From contig NZ_JAULRT010000059.1 in assembly GCF_030518215.1 (NCBI RefSeq), forward strand, positions 124,001 through 188,000: DNA of 64,000 nucleotides, in the 5' to 3' direction. Source of the DNA: Gilvimarinus algae. Its GTDB lineage: Bacteria; Pseudomonadota; Gammaproteobacteria; Pseudomonadales; Cellvibrionaceae. The translations under genes were made by a program, and so were the position numbers. The number at the start of each line of letters is the position of its first letter. Position 1 is the stretch's first letter. Positions 28,394 through 36,519 of this stretch are shown one piece after another. A model generated the notes under the pieces. That model was not told the origin of the DNA, ran no database searches, and worked only from the letters and a program-made list of their open reading frames with translations.

Positions 28394-28795
28394 ATGGACG
28401 ATGTGATCGACGAGCTGCGAGACAGCAGCATTAGTGTACCCGTGCCGCTTGAGCTGCCGGATGAGGATACCCTGGTGGTGGTAGAGGAAGAGCTCTTGCT
28501 GCCGCTGCCGCGAGAGATGCGCGAATTCCTCCTCAGGGTCAGTGATGTGGTCTACGGCTCTATGGAGCCGGTAACAGCTGCCGATCCTTATGCTCACACC
28601 TATCTGCCCGAAGTGGCAGCGCTCGCCTGGTCTCAGGGGGTGCCCCGGCATCTGGTCCCTCTTTGCGAGATCAATGGCCATTATTATTGCGTTGAGCCCG
28701 AGGGCGAAGTGGTCTTCTGGCGCGATGGTGATTTGACCGACGAGCGCTGGCAGAGCGTCTGGCAGTGGGCGCAGGAAGTCTGGCTCGAAAGCTGA
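28394..28795 (+). CDS. SMI1/KNR4-like protein
   Basis: Small acidic cytoplasmic protein of 133 residues: MDDVIDELRDSSISVPVPLELPDEDTLVVVEEELLLPLP, then YGSMEPVTAADPYAHTYLPEVAALAW and the aromatic end FWRDGDLTDERWQSVWQWAQEVWLES. This is the SMI1/KNR4 (SUKH-like) fold found as a conserved single gene in pseudomonads. In polymorphic toxin systems SUKH proteins are immunity proteins, but no toxin lies nearby, so a housekeeping adaptor role is more likely. The frame opens at GTG 28346; ATG 28394 matches the conserved start. Confidence 0.82.
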   Translation: MDDVIDELRDSSISVPVPLELPDEDTLVVVEEELLLPLPREMREFLLRVSDVVYGSMEPVTAADPYAHTYLPEVAALAWSQGVPRHLVPLCEINGHYYCVEPEGEVVFWRDGDLTDERWQSVWQWAQEVWLES

Positions 28796-28911
28796 CCGCA
28801 CACTTAGACAGTTTTGGCGTAAGAATACTCTTTCATTAGCGCTTTTTAACCTTAACCTTCCCAGCCGAATAGCCGATAGCCCACAGGTAGAATTGCCTGT
28901 GAGGTTTTACG

Positions 28912-29961
28912 ATGATTGTTGCCGATTCGCGCATCAGCTTTGCCGTTGCGCACCAAAAGCAAGAGACGACCCACACCTTCGAGCGCCTTGAGCTGCGCTT
29001 TTCTGAGCCGGGTGTGGCACCGCAGCGCAGGGTAATGCCAGACGCGCCCGAAACAGGCCCCGACCTGTCCCGCGCAGGGTCGCTGTTGCGCCTGGAGCGC
29101 CAGTCGCTGGATTTTACTGTGCCGCTCAGCTCGGACGATCAATTGCAAATCCTGCTGCTTAAAGAACTGTATTACCGCCTCACGGGCAGACGCTTGCGCC
29201 TTAATGCGCCGGAGTTTGACGCCGGCCCGGTAACCGCCACACTGGAGATGCCCATTGCGGTAGCCCCCAGTGCGGCTGAGGCCGGTGGCCAGGGGTTTGG
29301 CATGCTCTATGAACGCCACCAAGTGTACCGAGATAGCGAGTCCTTGAGCTTTCGGGCTGAAGGCGAGGTGACCACCGCCGATGGGCGGGTGTTGGATATC
29401 GCAGCTGCTCTGAATATGAGCCGCGAGTACATAGAGCGCACGTCTTTCAGCGTTCGGGCGGGCGATGCCGCACTCATTGACCCGCTGGTGATCAATTTTG
29501 ATGGTCGCGGTGCGCGCCTGAGCGATGAGCGCTTCGAGTTTGATTTGGATGCCAACGGCGAGGCGGAGCAGATCGCCGCGCTCGCCCCAGGCAGTGGCTA
29601 CCTCGCCCTCGATCGCGATGGCGACGGTCGTATTGCCAATGGCAAGGAGCTGTTTGGCCCCCAAAGTGGCAATGGCTTTACCGAGTTGGCCGAGTTTGAC
29701 GAAGATGGCAATGGCTTTATTGACGAGGCCGATGCTATCTACCGCCAGTTGCGCATTTGGCGGCGCTTTGAGGATGGTTCACAGCAGTTGATCGCTCTGG
29801 GGGACGCGGGCGTCGGCGCCATCTATCTGGGCCATGTGAGTAGCCCCTTCACGCTCAAGGGGGCGGGTAATGAGACTTTGGGGGAGGTTGCCTCCAGCAG
29901 CGTTTACTTGCGCGAAGACGGCACCACCGGTCTGGTGCAACAGGTCAATCTCGCTGTCTAG
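28912..29961 (+). CDS. EF-hand-like calcium-binding protein of unknown function
   Basis: Protein of 349 residues without a clear signal peptide. The first 230 residues are unrecognised beta-rich sequence (ISFAVAHQKQETTHTFERLELRF...). The C-terminal third carries calcium-loop motifs: DLDANGEAEQ near 206, DRDGDGRIANGKELFG near 237 and DEDGNGFIDEADAIYRQL near 263, the last two fitting EF-hand loops. Similar proteins occur in Marinobacter and Pseudomonas; role unknown. The start ATG 28912 has GAGG about 9 bases before it. A small hairpin (28882-28901) sits next to the ribosome site. It ends convergently to the propeller lipoprotein. Confidence 0.75.
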   Translation: MIVADSRISFAVAHQKQETTHTFERLELRFSEPGVAPQRRVMPDAPETGPDLSRAGSLLRLERQSLDFTVPLSSDDQLQILLLKELYYRLTGRRLRLNAPEFDAGPVTATLEMPIAVAPSAAEAGGQGFGMLYERHQVYRDSESLSFRAEGEVTTADGRVLDIAAALNMSREYIERTSFSVRAGDAALIDPLVINFDGRGARLSDERFEFDLDANGEAEQIAALAPGSGYLALDRDGDGRIANGKELFGPQSGNGFTELAEFDEDGNGFIDEADAIYRQLRIWRRFEDGSQQLIALGDAGVGAIYLGHVSSPFTLKGAGNETLGEVASSSVYLREDGTTGLVQQVNLAV

Positions 29962-29967
29962 CGCAGC

Positions 29968-29995
29968 CGGGGCTGATCTTTCTCGATCAGCCCCG
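29968..29995. terminator. Stem-loop between convergent genes
   Basis: Perfect 11-bp arms CGGGGCTGATC / GATCAGCCCCG with loop TTTCTC, placed between two convergent stops 44 bases apart. Only CTTTA follows on the plus side, but the stem is strong enough to terminate or block from both directions. Confidence 0.7.
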
Positions 29996-30005
29996 CTTTA
30001 CGTCA

Positions 30006-32132
30006 TTAGTAGAGCAGTGCGGCACCTGCGGCGGGCGCTGAATTGTCGGCGGAGTCGCCTGCGAGAATTTTGCCGCTACCGGCTTCGCGGTGAGCCGATA
30101 CGGCCAGGATGTCACCATCGCCGGATAGACTGACGGCGCGGCCGAAACGGTCGTTTTCATCGGCGGCTTTGCCCTTGATGTAACGGCTCTGGCTCCAGCT
30201 GTCGTTAACCTTTTCAAACAGATACACAGCGCCGGAGCGGGTTGCGCTGTTATCGCTCTGGTTGCCGTCCACACCGATGGCGCTGCTGTCCTCAAAGTAG
30301 GCGCTGACCGCCAGGGTATTGCCGTCGGCTGTGAGGTCAAGGGCATAGCCAAACTGATCGTTGACTTCGGGATTGCTCGCCTTGAAGTAAGTGGTCTGTT
30401 GCCAGTTACCCAATGAACGCTCGAACAGAAAGGCAGCGCCGGAAAAGCGCGCCGAGGCGGGTCGCTGTTCGCCCTCGGCCACTTCCGCCAGCTCGGCGTA
30501 GTCTTCGGGGTCGCCATTAACGCCGGTCGCCATGCTGCCTTCGCCGTAGGCGCCCACCGCCAGGGTATTGCCATCGCTCGACAGCGCCAGTGCCTGACCA
30601 AAATAGACGGTCTCAAAGGCGAACGAGGGCTTTAGATACGCTTCCTGGGCCCAGGTCTGGTCGGTTAGCCGGAAAACATAAGCCGCGCCTATGGCACCGT
30701 TGAAGACGCCGTCGTAGTAAGAGCTGCGTCCGGGTGTCAGTTGATTGTCGGGTATTTCGCCGTCTACGCCGGTGGCCATAAGATCTTCGCCGATAGCGCC
30801 TACCACCAAGGTGTCACCGCTGTGAGAGAGGGCGACGCTGGAGCCAAACAAATCTCCGTTACGAGGAGTTTGCGCTTTCACGTAGGCATCTTGAGACCAG
30901 CCGTCGGCTTTGCGCGAAAAAACATAAACGGCGCCGGAGTTCGAGCCTGTTTGTACGTTCAGGCTCTCGTCGCCGTTGATGCCGCCATCATCGCTGTCCT
31001 CGCCGACAGCGCCGACCGCCAGGGTGTTGCCATCGCCCGACAGCGCCAGCGAGTAGCCGAATCGATCTCCCGCTGTGTCGGTGTCCGGGTCTTCGCTGCT
31101 GGAGCTCGAGCTGGAACTGCTGCTCGACGATGAGCTGCTGCTGGAAGACGAGCTGCTTTCCTCTTCCGGGGTATTTGAGGCCTTGACGTAGGCCGTCTGA
31201 GTCCAGCTGCCCTCGCTGCGCTCAAACAAGTAAACGGCGCCGGCGTCACTGGCGGCATTATTGTCTTCCTCGCCGTTCACGCCGCGGGCGTTGCTGTCTT
31301 CGCGCAGGGCGCTCACCGCGAGAACATTGCCGTCATCCGACAGGTCGAGGGCATAGCCAAATCGATCCTGGGTGATGTAGTAATCGATGTCTTCGCCATC
31401 GCTGTTTTCCGCGGTACGTTTTTGTTCGGTGTTCGAGGCTTTGATGTAGGCTTGACGCTCCCAGCCAGCGTCTGAGCGATAATAGACATAGACGGCGCCG
31501 GTGGCAAAGTTGGTGTTGTCCTCTTCGTCGCCATTGATACCGCGTGCCAGAGAGTCTTCCTGGGTGGCACTGACGGCGAGTGTTTTGCCGTCGCTTGAGA
31601 CCGCCAGATCCCAGCCAAACCAGTCTTGCTCTTCAGTGTTGAAAGCCTTGAGGTAACCTATGGCATCGACCATGGCATCCAGGGCGAGGGTTTCATTGGA
31701 GTTGCTGCAGTCATTGGCGCTGACGCAGGCCTCCACCATATAGCGGGCCTCGCTCCAGTCGGTCTTGTGCACGCTCACTTCATCCAAGGCTTCTGGTGCG
31801 GTGAGATCGCCGCCGATCTGGGTATAGCCGCTGCTGCCGTCGGGGTCCTTGTAGAGGCGGTAGAAACTCGCGCCCTCAACCGCATCCCAGTAAATGCGCA
31901 GGGTTTTCGGTGCACTGCTTTCAACATTCAGGTCGGGCCAGGCGGCGTTGCCGCCAGCGCTGCTGCTACTGCTCGAGACGGATGATGCGCTGCTGCTGGA
32001 GGAGCTGACCGAGCTGCTGGAGGCGGAGGAGTCGCCGTCATCATCGCTGCCGCAGCCGGCCAGGGTGAGGGCGGCAATCAGGCCGGTAACCAGGTTCAGT
32101 CGCTTAAAGGTAGGGTGAAACGGGTCTCTCAT
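30006..32132 (-). CDS. Surface lipoprotein with Fn3-like domain and seven FG-GAP-like propeller repeats, polyserine-rich
   Basis: Protein of 708 residues. Signal with lipobox LTLAGC (lipidated Cys near residue 26), acidic DDDG, then a Ser-rich stretch (about 32-57). A fibronectin-III-like domain follows (TLRIYWDAVEGASFYRLYKDPDGSSG, about 70-150). Then come exactly seven repeats of the pattern FG..L.LS.DG.TLAV.A..EDS, for example FGYALDLSDDGNVLAVSALREDS, suggesting a seven-bladed propeller. A run of 21 Ser (31095-31157) is inserted inside one repeat linker. The start is ATG 32132; the frame extends to 32195 but the signal begins there. Paralogue of the next gene. Substrate or partner unknown; cell-surface binding is inferred. 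Confidence 0.85.
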   Translation of the reverse strand: MRDPFHPTFKRLNLVTGLIAALTLAGCGSDDDGDSSASSSSVSSSSSSASSVSSSSSSAGGNAAWPDLNVESSAPKTLRIYWDAVEGASFYRLYKDPDGSSGYTQIGGDLTAPEALDEVSVHKTDWSEARYMVEACVSANDCSNSNETLALDAMVDAIGYLKAFNTEEQDWFGWDLAVSSDGKTLAVSATQEDSLARGINGDEEDNTNFATGAVYVYYRSDAGWERQAYIKASNTEQKRTAENSDGEDIDYYITQDRFGYALDLSDDGNVLAVSALREDSNARGVNGEEDNNAASDAGAVYLFERSEGSWTQTAYVKASNTPEEESSSSSSSSSSSSSSSSSSSSSEDPDTDTAGDRFGYSLALSGDGNTLAVGAVGEDSDDGGINGDESLNVQTGSNSGAVYVFSRKADGWSQDAYVKAQTPRNGDLFGSSVALSHSGDTLVVGAIGEDLMATGVDGEIPDNQLTPGRSSYYDGVFNGAIGAAYVFRLTDQTWAQEAYLKPSFAFETVYFGQALALSSDGNTLAVGAYGEGSMATGVNGDPEDYAELAEVAEGEQRPASARFSGAAFLFERSLGNWQQTTYFKASNPEVNDQFGYALDLTADGNTLAVSAYFEDSSAIGVDGNQSDNSATRSGAVYLFEKVNDSWSQSRYIKGKAADENDRFGRAVSLSGDGDILAVSAHREAGSGKILAGDSADNSAPAAGAALLY
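31095..31157 (-). repeat. Polyserine tract inside a propeller lipoprotein
   Basis: 63 bases encoding 21 consecutive Ser with mixed AGC, AGT, TCG, TCA, TCC and TCT codons, so it is kept at protein level and is not a simple DNA slippage product. It lies between the strand motif AYVKASNT and the next FGYSLALS blade. Confidence 0.85.
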
Positions 32133-32285
32133 GCAGCAGCTTCCTGAATTATGGTGTGAGCCGGGGATTCTGTCCGCCCCGGCCGGGTGTGTCAACGCCT
32201 AGAGCGGCAAAGGCCGCCATCAGGCAGCCTAAGACCGTGAAATCTTCAGAGAATTCCCGTGGGCCTCGCCCGCGGGCTGGGCGGG

Positions 32286-34172
32286 CTAGTAGAGGTAGAC
32301 AGCGCCAGTGGCATCGCCGGTGTCATCGGCTTGGTCACCGTTCACACCCGTGGCTCGGCTGTCTTCACCAGTGGCAGCCACCGCCAGGGTGGCGCCGTCG
32401 GCTGATAAGGTCAGAGAACGGCCGAAGGTGTCATTGGCGTCGGTGTTGCTTGCCTTGACATAATTGCCCAATGTCCAGGCTTCTCCGGTGAGGTTGCGGT
32501 ATACGTAGGCGCCGCCAGCCGCCGGGTCGCTGCCATTACTCCAAAGCTCGGAGATGCCCCGGGCTTCAGAGTCGTCCCGTGGAACCCCTACGGCCAGAAT
32601 CTTGCCCTCGGCATCCAGGCTAATGCTAAAACCAAAAAGGTCATTTTCATCGGCGTGCTGCGCTTTTATGAAGCTGGTCTGCGCCCAGTTGGATCCATCG
32701 AAACTGAACAAGTAGGCAGCGCCTGAGTCCTGCTCTGTTTCTTGTTCATTGGTGAAGTCGAGATTATCCAGTTGGCTCTGTGCTGTAACGCCTGTGTGAA
32801 GGCTGTCTTCATAGGGGGCTCCCACGGCCAAGGTATTTCCATCGGCTGAGAGGGCGAGGCTGTACCCAAATTCGTCATCAATATCGGGATTGGACGATTT
32901 GATGTAGTCGGTGTGCTCCCATACCCCCTGATCTTTGCGCAGAATAAAGACGGCCCCGGAGTTTTTTCCGCGGTAGTCGTCCATGCTGCCATTGATGCCC
33001 GAAGTGATAGAGCCGTCACCTGGAGCCCCAATGGCCAAGGTGTTGCCATCGTTGGATACGCCAAGGCCATACCCAAATCGCGAAGGAGCCCTCTCGTAAC
33101 ACTCATTGTTTCCGGGGCGAGGGTCAAAGCAGAATCTCTCCGGCTGCGAGGGTATGGCTGGCTTTATGTAATGAGTTTGTGCCCATTCTCCATTGGCGTT
33201 TTCAAAGGCGTAAACAGCCCCGGCCTGTGGAATGCTGTTGTCGTCTTGATTACCATTAATACCCGCGTCATTGCTGGCTTCAAAGGGAGCGCTGACAAGG
33301 GCTGTATTCCCGTCTGGCGTCAATATCGCCCGAATACCAAAGTAATCGTCTGTATCAGCGTTCGAAGCTTTGAAATAAGTAGTTTCTTGCCACTGACCGT
33401 TGATGCTTTCGTACAAAAAAGCAGCGCCAGAATTTAATCTGCCTTTGCTGCGATCAGGTTCATTGATTGTTCTGCCGCCGCCATCTTCTTGAGGAGCGCT
33501 GATAAGAAGCTTAGTGCCATCTGCCGATAGTGACACTGAGTAGCCAAAGTAATCGCGCGCGCTGTCCTCCGCCGCTGGATTTTTAAACTGATGCCTGAGC
33601 ACCCAGTCGCCATCTTCGCGTGCGTATAGATAGACGGTACCTGAGTCATCGGCAAGAAAGTCACTTTCGGAAAGATCATATCGTGGTGAGCCAACAGCAA
33701 GCGTGGATCCGTTTTCTGAAAGGGCGAGACTAAACCCGTAAGCGGCGTCGTTATCTGCCGACGCCGCTTTAAAATAACCAATCGCATCCAAGACAGCATC
33801 TTCAATAAACAGATCGCCACTGGGCGTGCAGCCGGCGCTGTTGCAAGCCTCTACTACAAATCGTCCGTCCTCCCAATCCGTCAAGTGGGCGGCGAGCGAT
33901 ACCTGATATTCGGTGCCGGAAAGAGCGCCGCTGATGTCGTCGAGGCCAGAGCTGCCGTCCGGATCGTGATAAACGCGGTAGGAGTCCGCGCCGGCGACCG
34001 GATCCCAGGATAGGGTAAGGCTCTTGGTGGAAACCTCGGTGGTGACGCTAGCGGCCCCGGGCTTTTGAGCGGAGGCGCCATTGTCGTCATCGTCACTGCC
34101 GCAACCGGCGAGTGATGTGGCGAGAAGACCGCCGAGCAACCAGCTCCCCAGTTTGAAAGTGCTATTTGCCAT
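32286..34172 (-). CDS. Surface lipoprotein with Fn3-like domain and seven FG-GAP-like propeller repeats
   Basis: Protein of 628 residues, tandem paralogue of the downstream gene. Lipobox SLAGC (Cys near residue 24), acidic SDDDDNG, Fn3-like domain (SLTLSWDPVAGADSYRVYHDPDGSSG), then seven repeats, the clearest being FGYSLALSADGNTLAVGAPYEDS and FGRSLTLSADGATLAVAATGEDS. Unlike its paralogue it lacks polyserine. Two blades (near residues 275-340) are degenerate, and the DNA around 33050-33800 is visibly more AT-rich than its neighbours. The ribosome site GGAG (34180-34183, read on the minus strand) is partly inside a hairpin. Role unknown, probably surface adhesion or glycan binding. Confidence 0.85.
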   Translation of the reverse strand: MANSTFKLGSWLLGGLLATSLAGCGSDDDDNGASAQKPGAASVTTEVSTKSLTLSWDPVAGADSYRVYHDPDGSSGLDDISGALSGTEYQVSLAAHLTDWEDGRFVVEACNSAGCTPSGDLFIEDAVLDAIGYFKAASADNDAAYGFSLALSENGSTLAVGSPRYDLSESDFLADDSGTVYLYAREDGDWVLRHQFKNPAAEDSARDYFGYSVSLSADGTKLLISAPQEDGGGRTINEPDRSKGRLNSGAAFLYESINGQWQETTYFKASNADTDDYFGIRAILTPDGNTALVSAPFEASNDAGINGNQDDNSIPQAGAVYAFENANGEWAQTHYIKPAIPSQPERFCFDPRPGNNECYERAPSRFGYGLGVSNDGNTLAIGAPGDGSITSGINGSMDDYRGKNSGAVFILRKDQGVWEHTDYIKSSNPDIDDEFGYSLALSADGNTLAVGAPYEDSLHTGVTAQSQLDNLDFTNEQETEQDSGAAYLFSFDGSNWAQTSFIKAQHADENDLFGFSISLDAEGKILAVGVPRDDSEARGISELWSNGSDPAAGGAYVYRNLTGEAWTLGNYVKASNTDANDTFGRSLTLSADGATLAVAATGEDSRATGVNGDQADDTGDATGAVYLY

Positions 34173-34181
34173 TATCGTGCT

Positions 34182-34203
34182 CCGTAACCAATCTGTGTTA
34201 CGG
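34182..34203 (-). promoter_or_regulatory. Hairpin overlapping the ribosome site of the propeller lipoprotein
   Basis: Arms CCGTAAC (34182-34188) and GTTACGG (34197-34203), 8-base loop, ending ten bases before the ATG. On the transcript the proximal arm shares two G with the GGAG ribosome site, so folding could restrict translation; it could equally be an operator. Confidence 0.5.
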
Positions 34204-34260
34204 TAAACTTAACAGAGTGGTGGAGAAAATGATGTGGGGAATTTGTTAAAAATGTTTATT

Positions 34261-34298
34261 CCTTGCACAGCTCCGAACCCTGCCTGAGCTGTGCAAGG
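34261..34298 (-). terminator. Long stem-loop behind the PA14 gene
   Basis: Perfect 13-bp arms CCTTGCACAGCTC (34261-34273) and GAGCTGTGCAAGG (34286-34298), 12-base loop, directly after the PA14-gene stop on the minus strand. A run of five T comes about 8 bases after the stem (AATAAACATTTTT), so it probably ends the PMT-PA14 transcript. Confidence 0.75.
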
Positions 34299-34300
34299 GT

Positions 34301-34867
34301 TTAAGGTTTGCCGCTGACAGGCAGGTACTCTATGCCGGCGATGGCGTCGCCCCAAAACACCGGTTTGTCCCCGCTATCTCGGCCGGCCTCAAGGGTCAGG
34401 CCGGCATTGCCATAACCTTGAAAGTAGCTGAGGCTCAATTGATACTCTCCTTCCTCGAGGGTCTGGTAACAGGACTGCTTGCGAAAAGGACGGTCTTTGA
34501 CGTGTTGGCACAGCAGCTTGCCGTCGATGCTCAGGCGGAAACCGTCGTCGCTTCCCACCATAAACCGGTAGCGTGCTTTTTCGGCAACGCGAAAGCGGGT
34601 TTCGATATCGGCAAAAAAATGTTCCGACCAGCCCAGCGGGCCGAGCACCGAATGACCGAAGCGATTGTTGTGGTTGAGTTCCACCTTGTCGATCATCAGG
34701 GTTCTGGTTTCAGTGATGTTGCGCGCCTGGGTGATGGCTGTAATGTTCTCAGCGTTTTTGCTGAGCGTCATCTCCAGAATTTCATCCACGGAGGGCGGAA
34801 TCAAACGAATGACAACGAGCACGGCAAAGCCGATCAGCAAGAGTGAGAGCAGCGAGTTCTTGGTCAT
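34301..34867 (-). CDS. Membrane-anchored PA14-domain protein
   Basis: Protein of 188 residues. One N-terminal membrane helix (about 6-23, LLSLLLIGFAVLVVIRL) and then an extracytoplasmic region whose second half is PA14-like: ETRFRVAEKARYRFMVGSDDGFRLSIDGKLL, then EEGEYQLSLSYFQGYGNAGLTLEAG. PA14 domains usually bind carbohydrates. Its ATG shares a base with the stop of the mannosyltransferase gene (TAATG), so the two are translationally coupled. I infer a partner or glycan-handling subunit of the O-mannosyltransferase. Confidence 0.82.
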   Translation of the reverse strand: MTKNSLLSLLLIGFAVLVVIRLIPPSVDEILEMTLSKNAENITAITQARNITETRTLMIDKVELNHNNRFGHSVLGPLGWSEHFFADIETRFRVAEKARYRFMVGSDDGFRLSIDGKLLCQHVKDRPFRKQSCYQTLEEGEYQLSLSYFQGYGNAGLTLEAGRDSGDKPVFWGDAIAGIEYLPVSGKP

Positions 34868-36372
34868 TAGCGCACCAGCTCCAGTTTCCAGAATTCAAAC
34901 CAGTTGCGCATGGCAAACTGGGCTTCGGTCAGCTCCCAGCTGTAGGTAAAGGGGGCGAAGACGAAAAAAACACCGGTCACGAGCGCTACAAAGCCCGCCA
35001 GGTTGGCATAGGTGTGCCGCGAGCCTTTCTCGAACTCCTCGTAAAACAAGTATTGAAAGATCAGAGCTAAATTGAGGCAGCCGAAAACCAGTGGCACTAA
35101 ATAGTGGTACAGGTACATGACCCGCTCAATTTGCAAGATCGCAAGCATGTAGCTGAAGTACAGAACCGTAAAAGCCAGTATCCAGTAGAACAGGGCGTTG
35201 TTCTTGACCGGTTGTTGATAGACGTAGCGACTGATGATCAAGCCGCTGGAAAGGATGATGCCCGCGAGCACGGAAAACCACACCGCCGGATTGGCCACCA
35301 GATTGTGGTAGCGCACATAGGTGGTGCCGTCCGTTGTTTGTTTTGACCAGCGATAGTTAATGGTTTTGGTTCCCAGCGGCCAGCCCAGCGCGTAGCTGCC
35401 GTTTTCGCCGTCTTTGCAGACATCGAGTCGGGGGACACCGTCAGCGTACTTGGACATGTAGCGGCTGTTGTCCTGAAGCCCGGTCCAAAAAGTGGCTGGT
35501 GACCAGCTCTGGCCATTGTTAATCTGCTCGCGGTACTCCGGGCTGGCATCGTAGTCTTTATGCGTCGGCATCTCGCCACCAAGGCCAATATGCAAATAAA
35601 ATATGCTGAGAAAAACCGCAATGAGAGGAAGAACTCCTGCCGGGACGGTGCTCAGCAAACGCTTTAACAGCGTTGCTATGCGCAGCCCCCTGATGGCCTG
35701 CCACTGGTCCGCACCGTAGAGCATGACAAACAGCAACAGCAACACCGCCCCGTTAACCTTGACGGAGATCGCCAAGCCTATCCACACGCCAAGCAGCGCA
35801 TAGTCTGGAAGTCGAATAGTACGGTCTTTCTGGAAGTGGCTCGTGATCACACGCACGCACTGATAGATTGCGCCCAGAATAAAAAACAGCTGTATGCCCT
35901 CGAGCATGGCGGAGCGCGCGTGTATCACCAGCGCGTTATCAAAGATGAGTAAAAAACTAAAAGCAAACGCCAGGTGGCTGTTGTTGCTGACGCGTCGTAC
36001 GATGCCGTAAAAGAACAGTACCGCGAGTACCATCAGCAGCGCAGAGGGCAAGCGGAAAGCGAAGTAATCAATGCCGCCCTCAGGAAGATGATTGTCGCGC
36101 AGGTAATCGGTTTCGGAAAACTTTGATTTGTCTTTGTCACTGTTCAGGCCGAGAGCCGCTTCGCTGCCTGCCATAAGCAGTTTTCCGAGCGGTGGGTGAG
36201 GCTCCATGTACATGACGCTGTCGATGTACTTTTGCGCTGAGGCGATGTGATAGTTCTCATCCCAGAACAGGGCGTTTGGATGGCCAATGCCGACGGTGTA
36301 GACACTCAAAGAGCACACCAGCAAAAGGCCGATGTAGACTTTGTGCAAATGTTTGATGACGAACTCGCGCAT
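34867..36372 (-). CDS. PMT-family protein O-mannosyltransferase (dolichyl/polyprenyl-phosphate mannose dependent)
   Basis: Integral membrane glycosyltransferase, 501 residues with about ten hydrophobic segments. The first external loop has the GT-C/PMT signature FWDENYHIASAQKYI (Asp-Glu catalytic pair near residue 38) followed by MEPHPPLGKLLM, the HPPL.K motif of PMT1-type enzymes. The central soluble loop (about 270-345) contains QSWSPATFWTGLQDNSRYM and YALGWPLG...NYRWSKQTTDGTTYVRYHNL, resembling the four-TM/C-terminal PMT region. The role expected from the family is transfer of mannose to Ser/Thr of secreted proteins. Such enzymes are common in actinobacteria and patchy in Gammaproteobacteria. 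Acceptors are not known. Confidence 0.85.
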   Translation of the reverse strand: MREFVIKHLHKVYIGLLLVCSLSVYTVGIGHPNALFWDENYHIASAQKYIDSVMYMEPHPPLGKLLMAGSEAALGLNSDKDKSKFSETDYLRDNHLPEGGIDYFAFRLPSALLMVLAVLFFYGIVRRVSNNSHLAFAFSFLLIFDNALVIHARSAMLEGIQLFFILGAIYQCVRVITSHFQKDRTIRLPDYALLGVWIGLAISVKVNGAVLLLLFVMLYGADQWQAIRGLRIATLLKRLLSTVPAGVLPLIAVFLSIFYLHIGLGGEMPTHKDYDASPEYREQINNGQSWSPATFWTGLQDNSRYMSKYADGVPRLDVCKDGENGSYALGWPLGTKTINYRWSKQTTDGTTYVRYHNLVANPAVWFSVLAGIILSSGLIISRYVYQQPVKNNALFYWILAFTVLYFSYMLAILQIERVMYLYHYLVPLVFGCLNLALIFQYLFYEEFEKGSRHTYANLAGFVALVTGVFFVFAPFTYSWELTEAQFAMRNWFEFWKLELVR

Positions 36373-36519
36373 GGGGTTTCAGTCGCTGTTGTTATTCATG
36401 CGCGAAGATCATACCCGATTGCTACAGTCTTGCCCAATGCCCAGGATCTATCCAGGTGGACTATAAGCGGGCGTCACTCCGCATCCAGATGCTCGCTGCA
36501 CTTTTGTAAGCTCTGATTA

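Noticed and set aside
32156-32458. 100-codon plus-strand frame near the two lipoprotein genes
   Set aside because: Arg/Trp/His-rich composition and antisense position indicate a shadow of the propeller gene.
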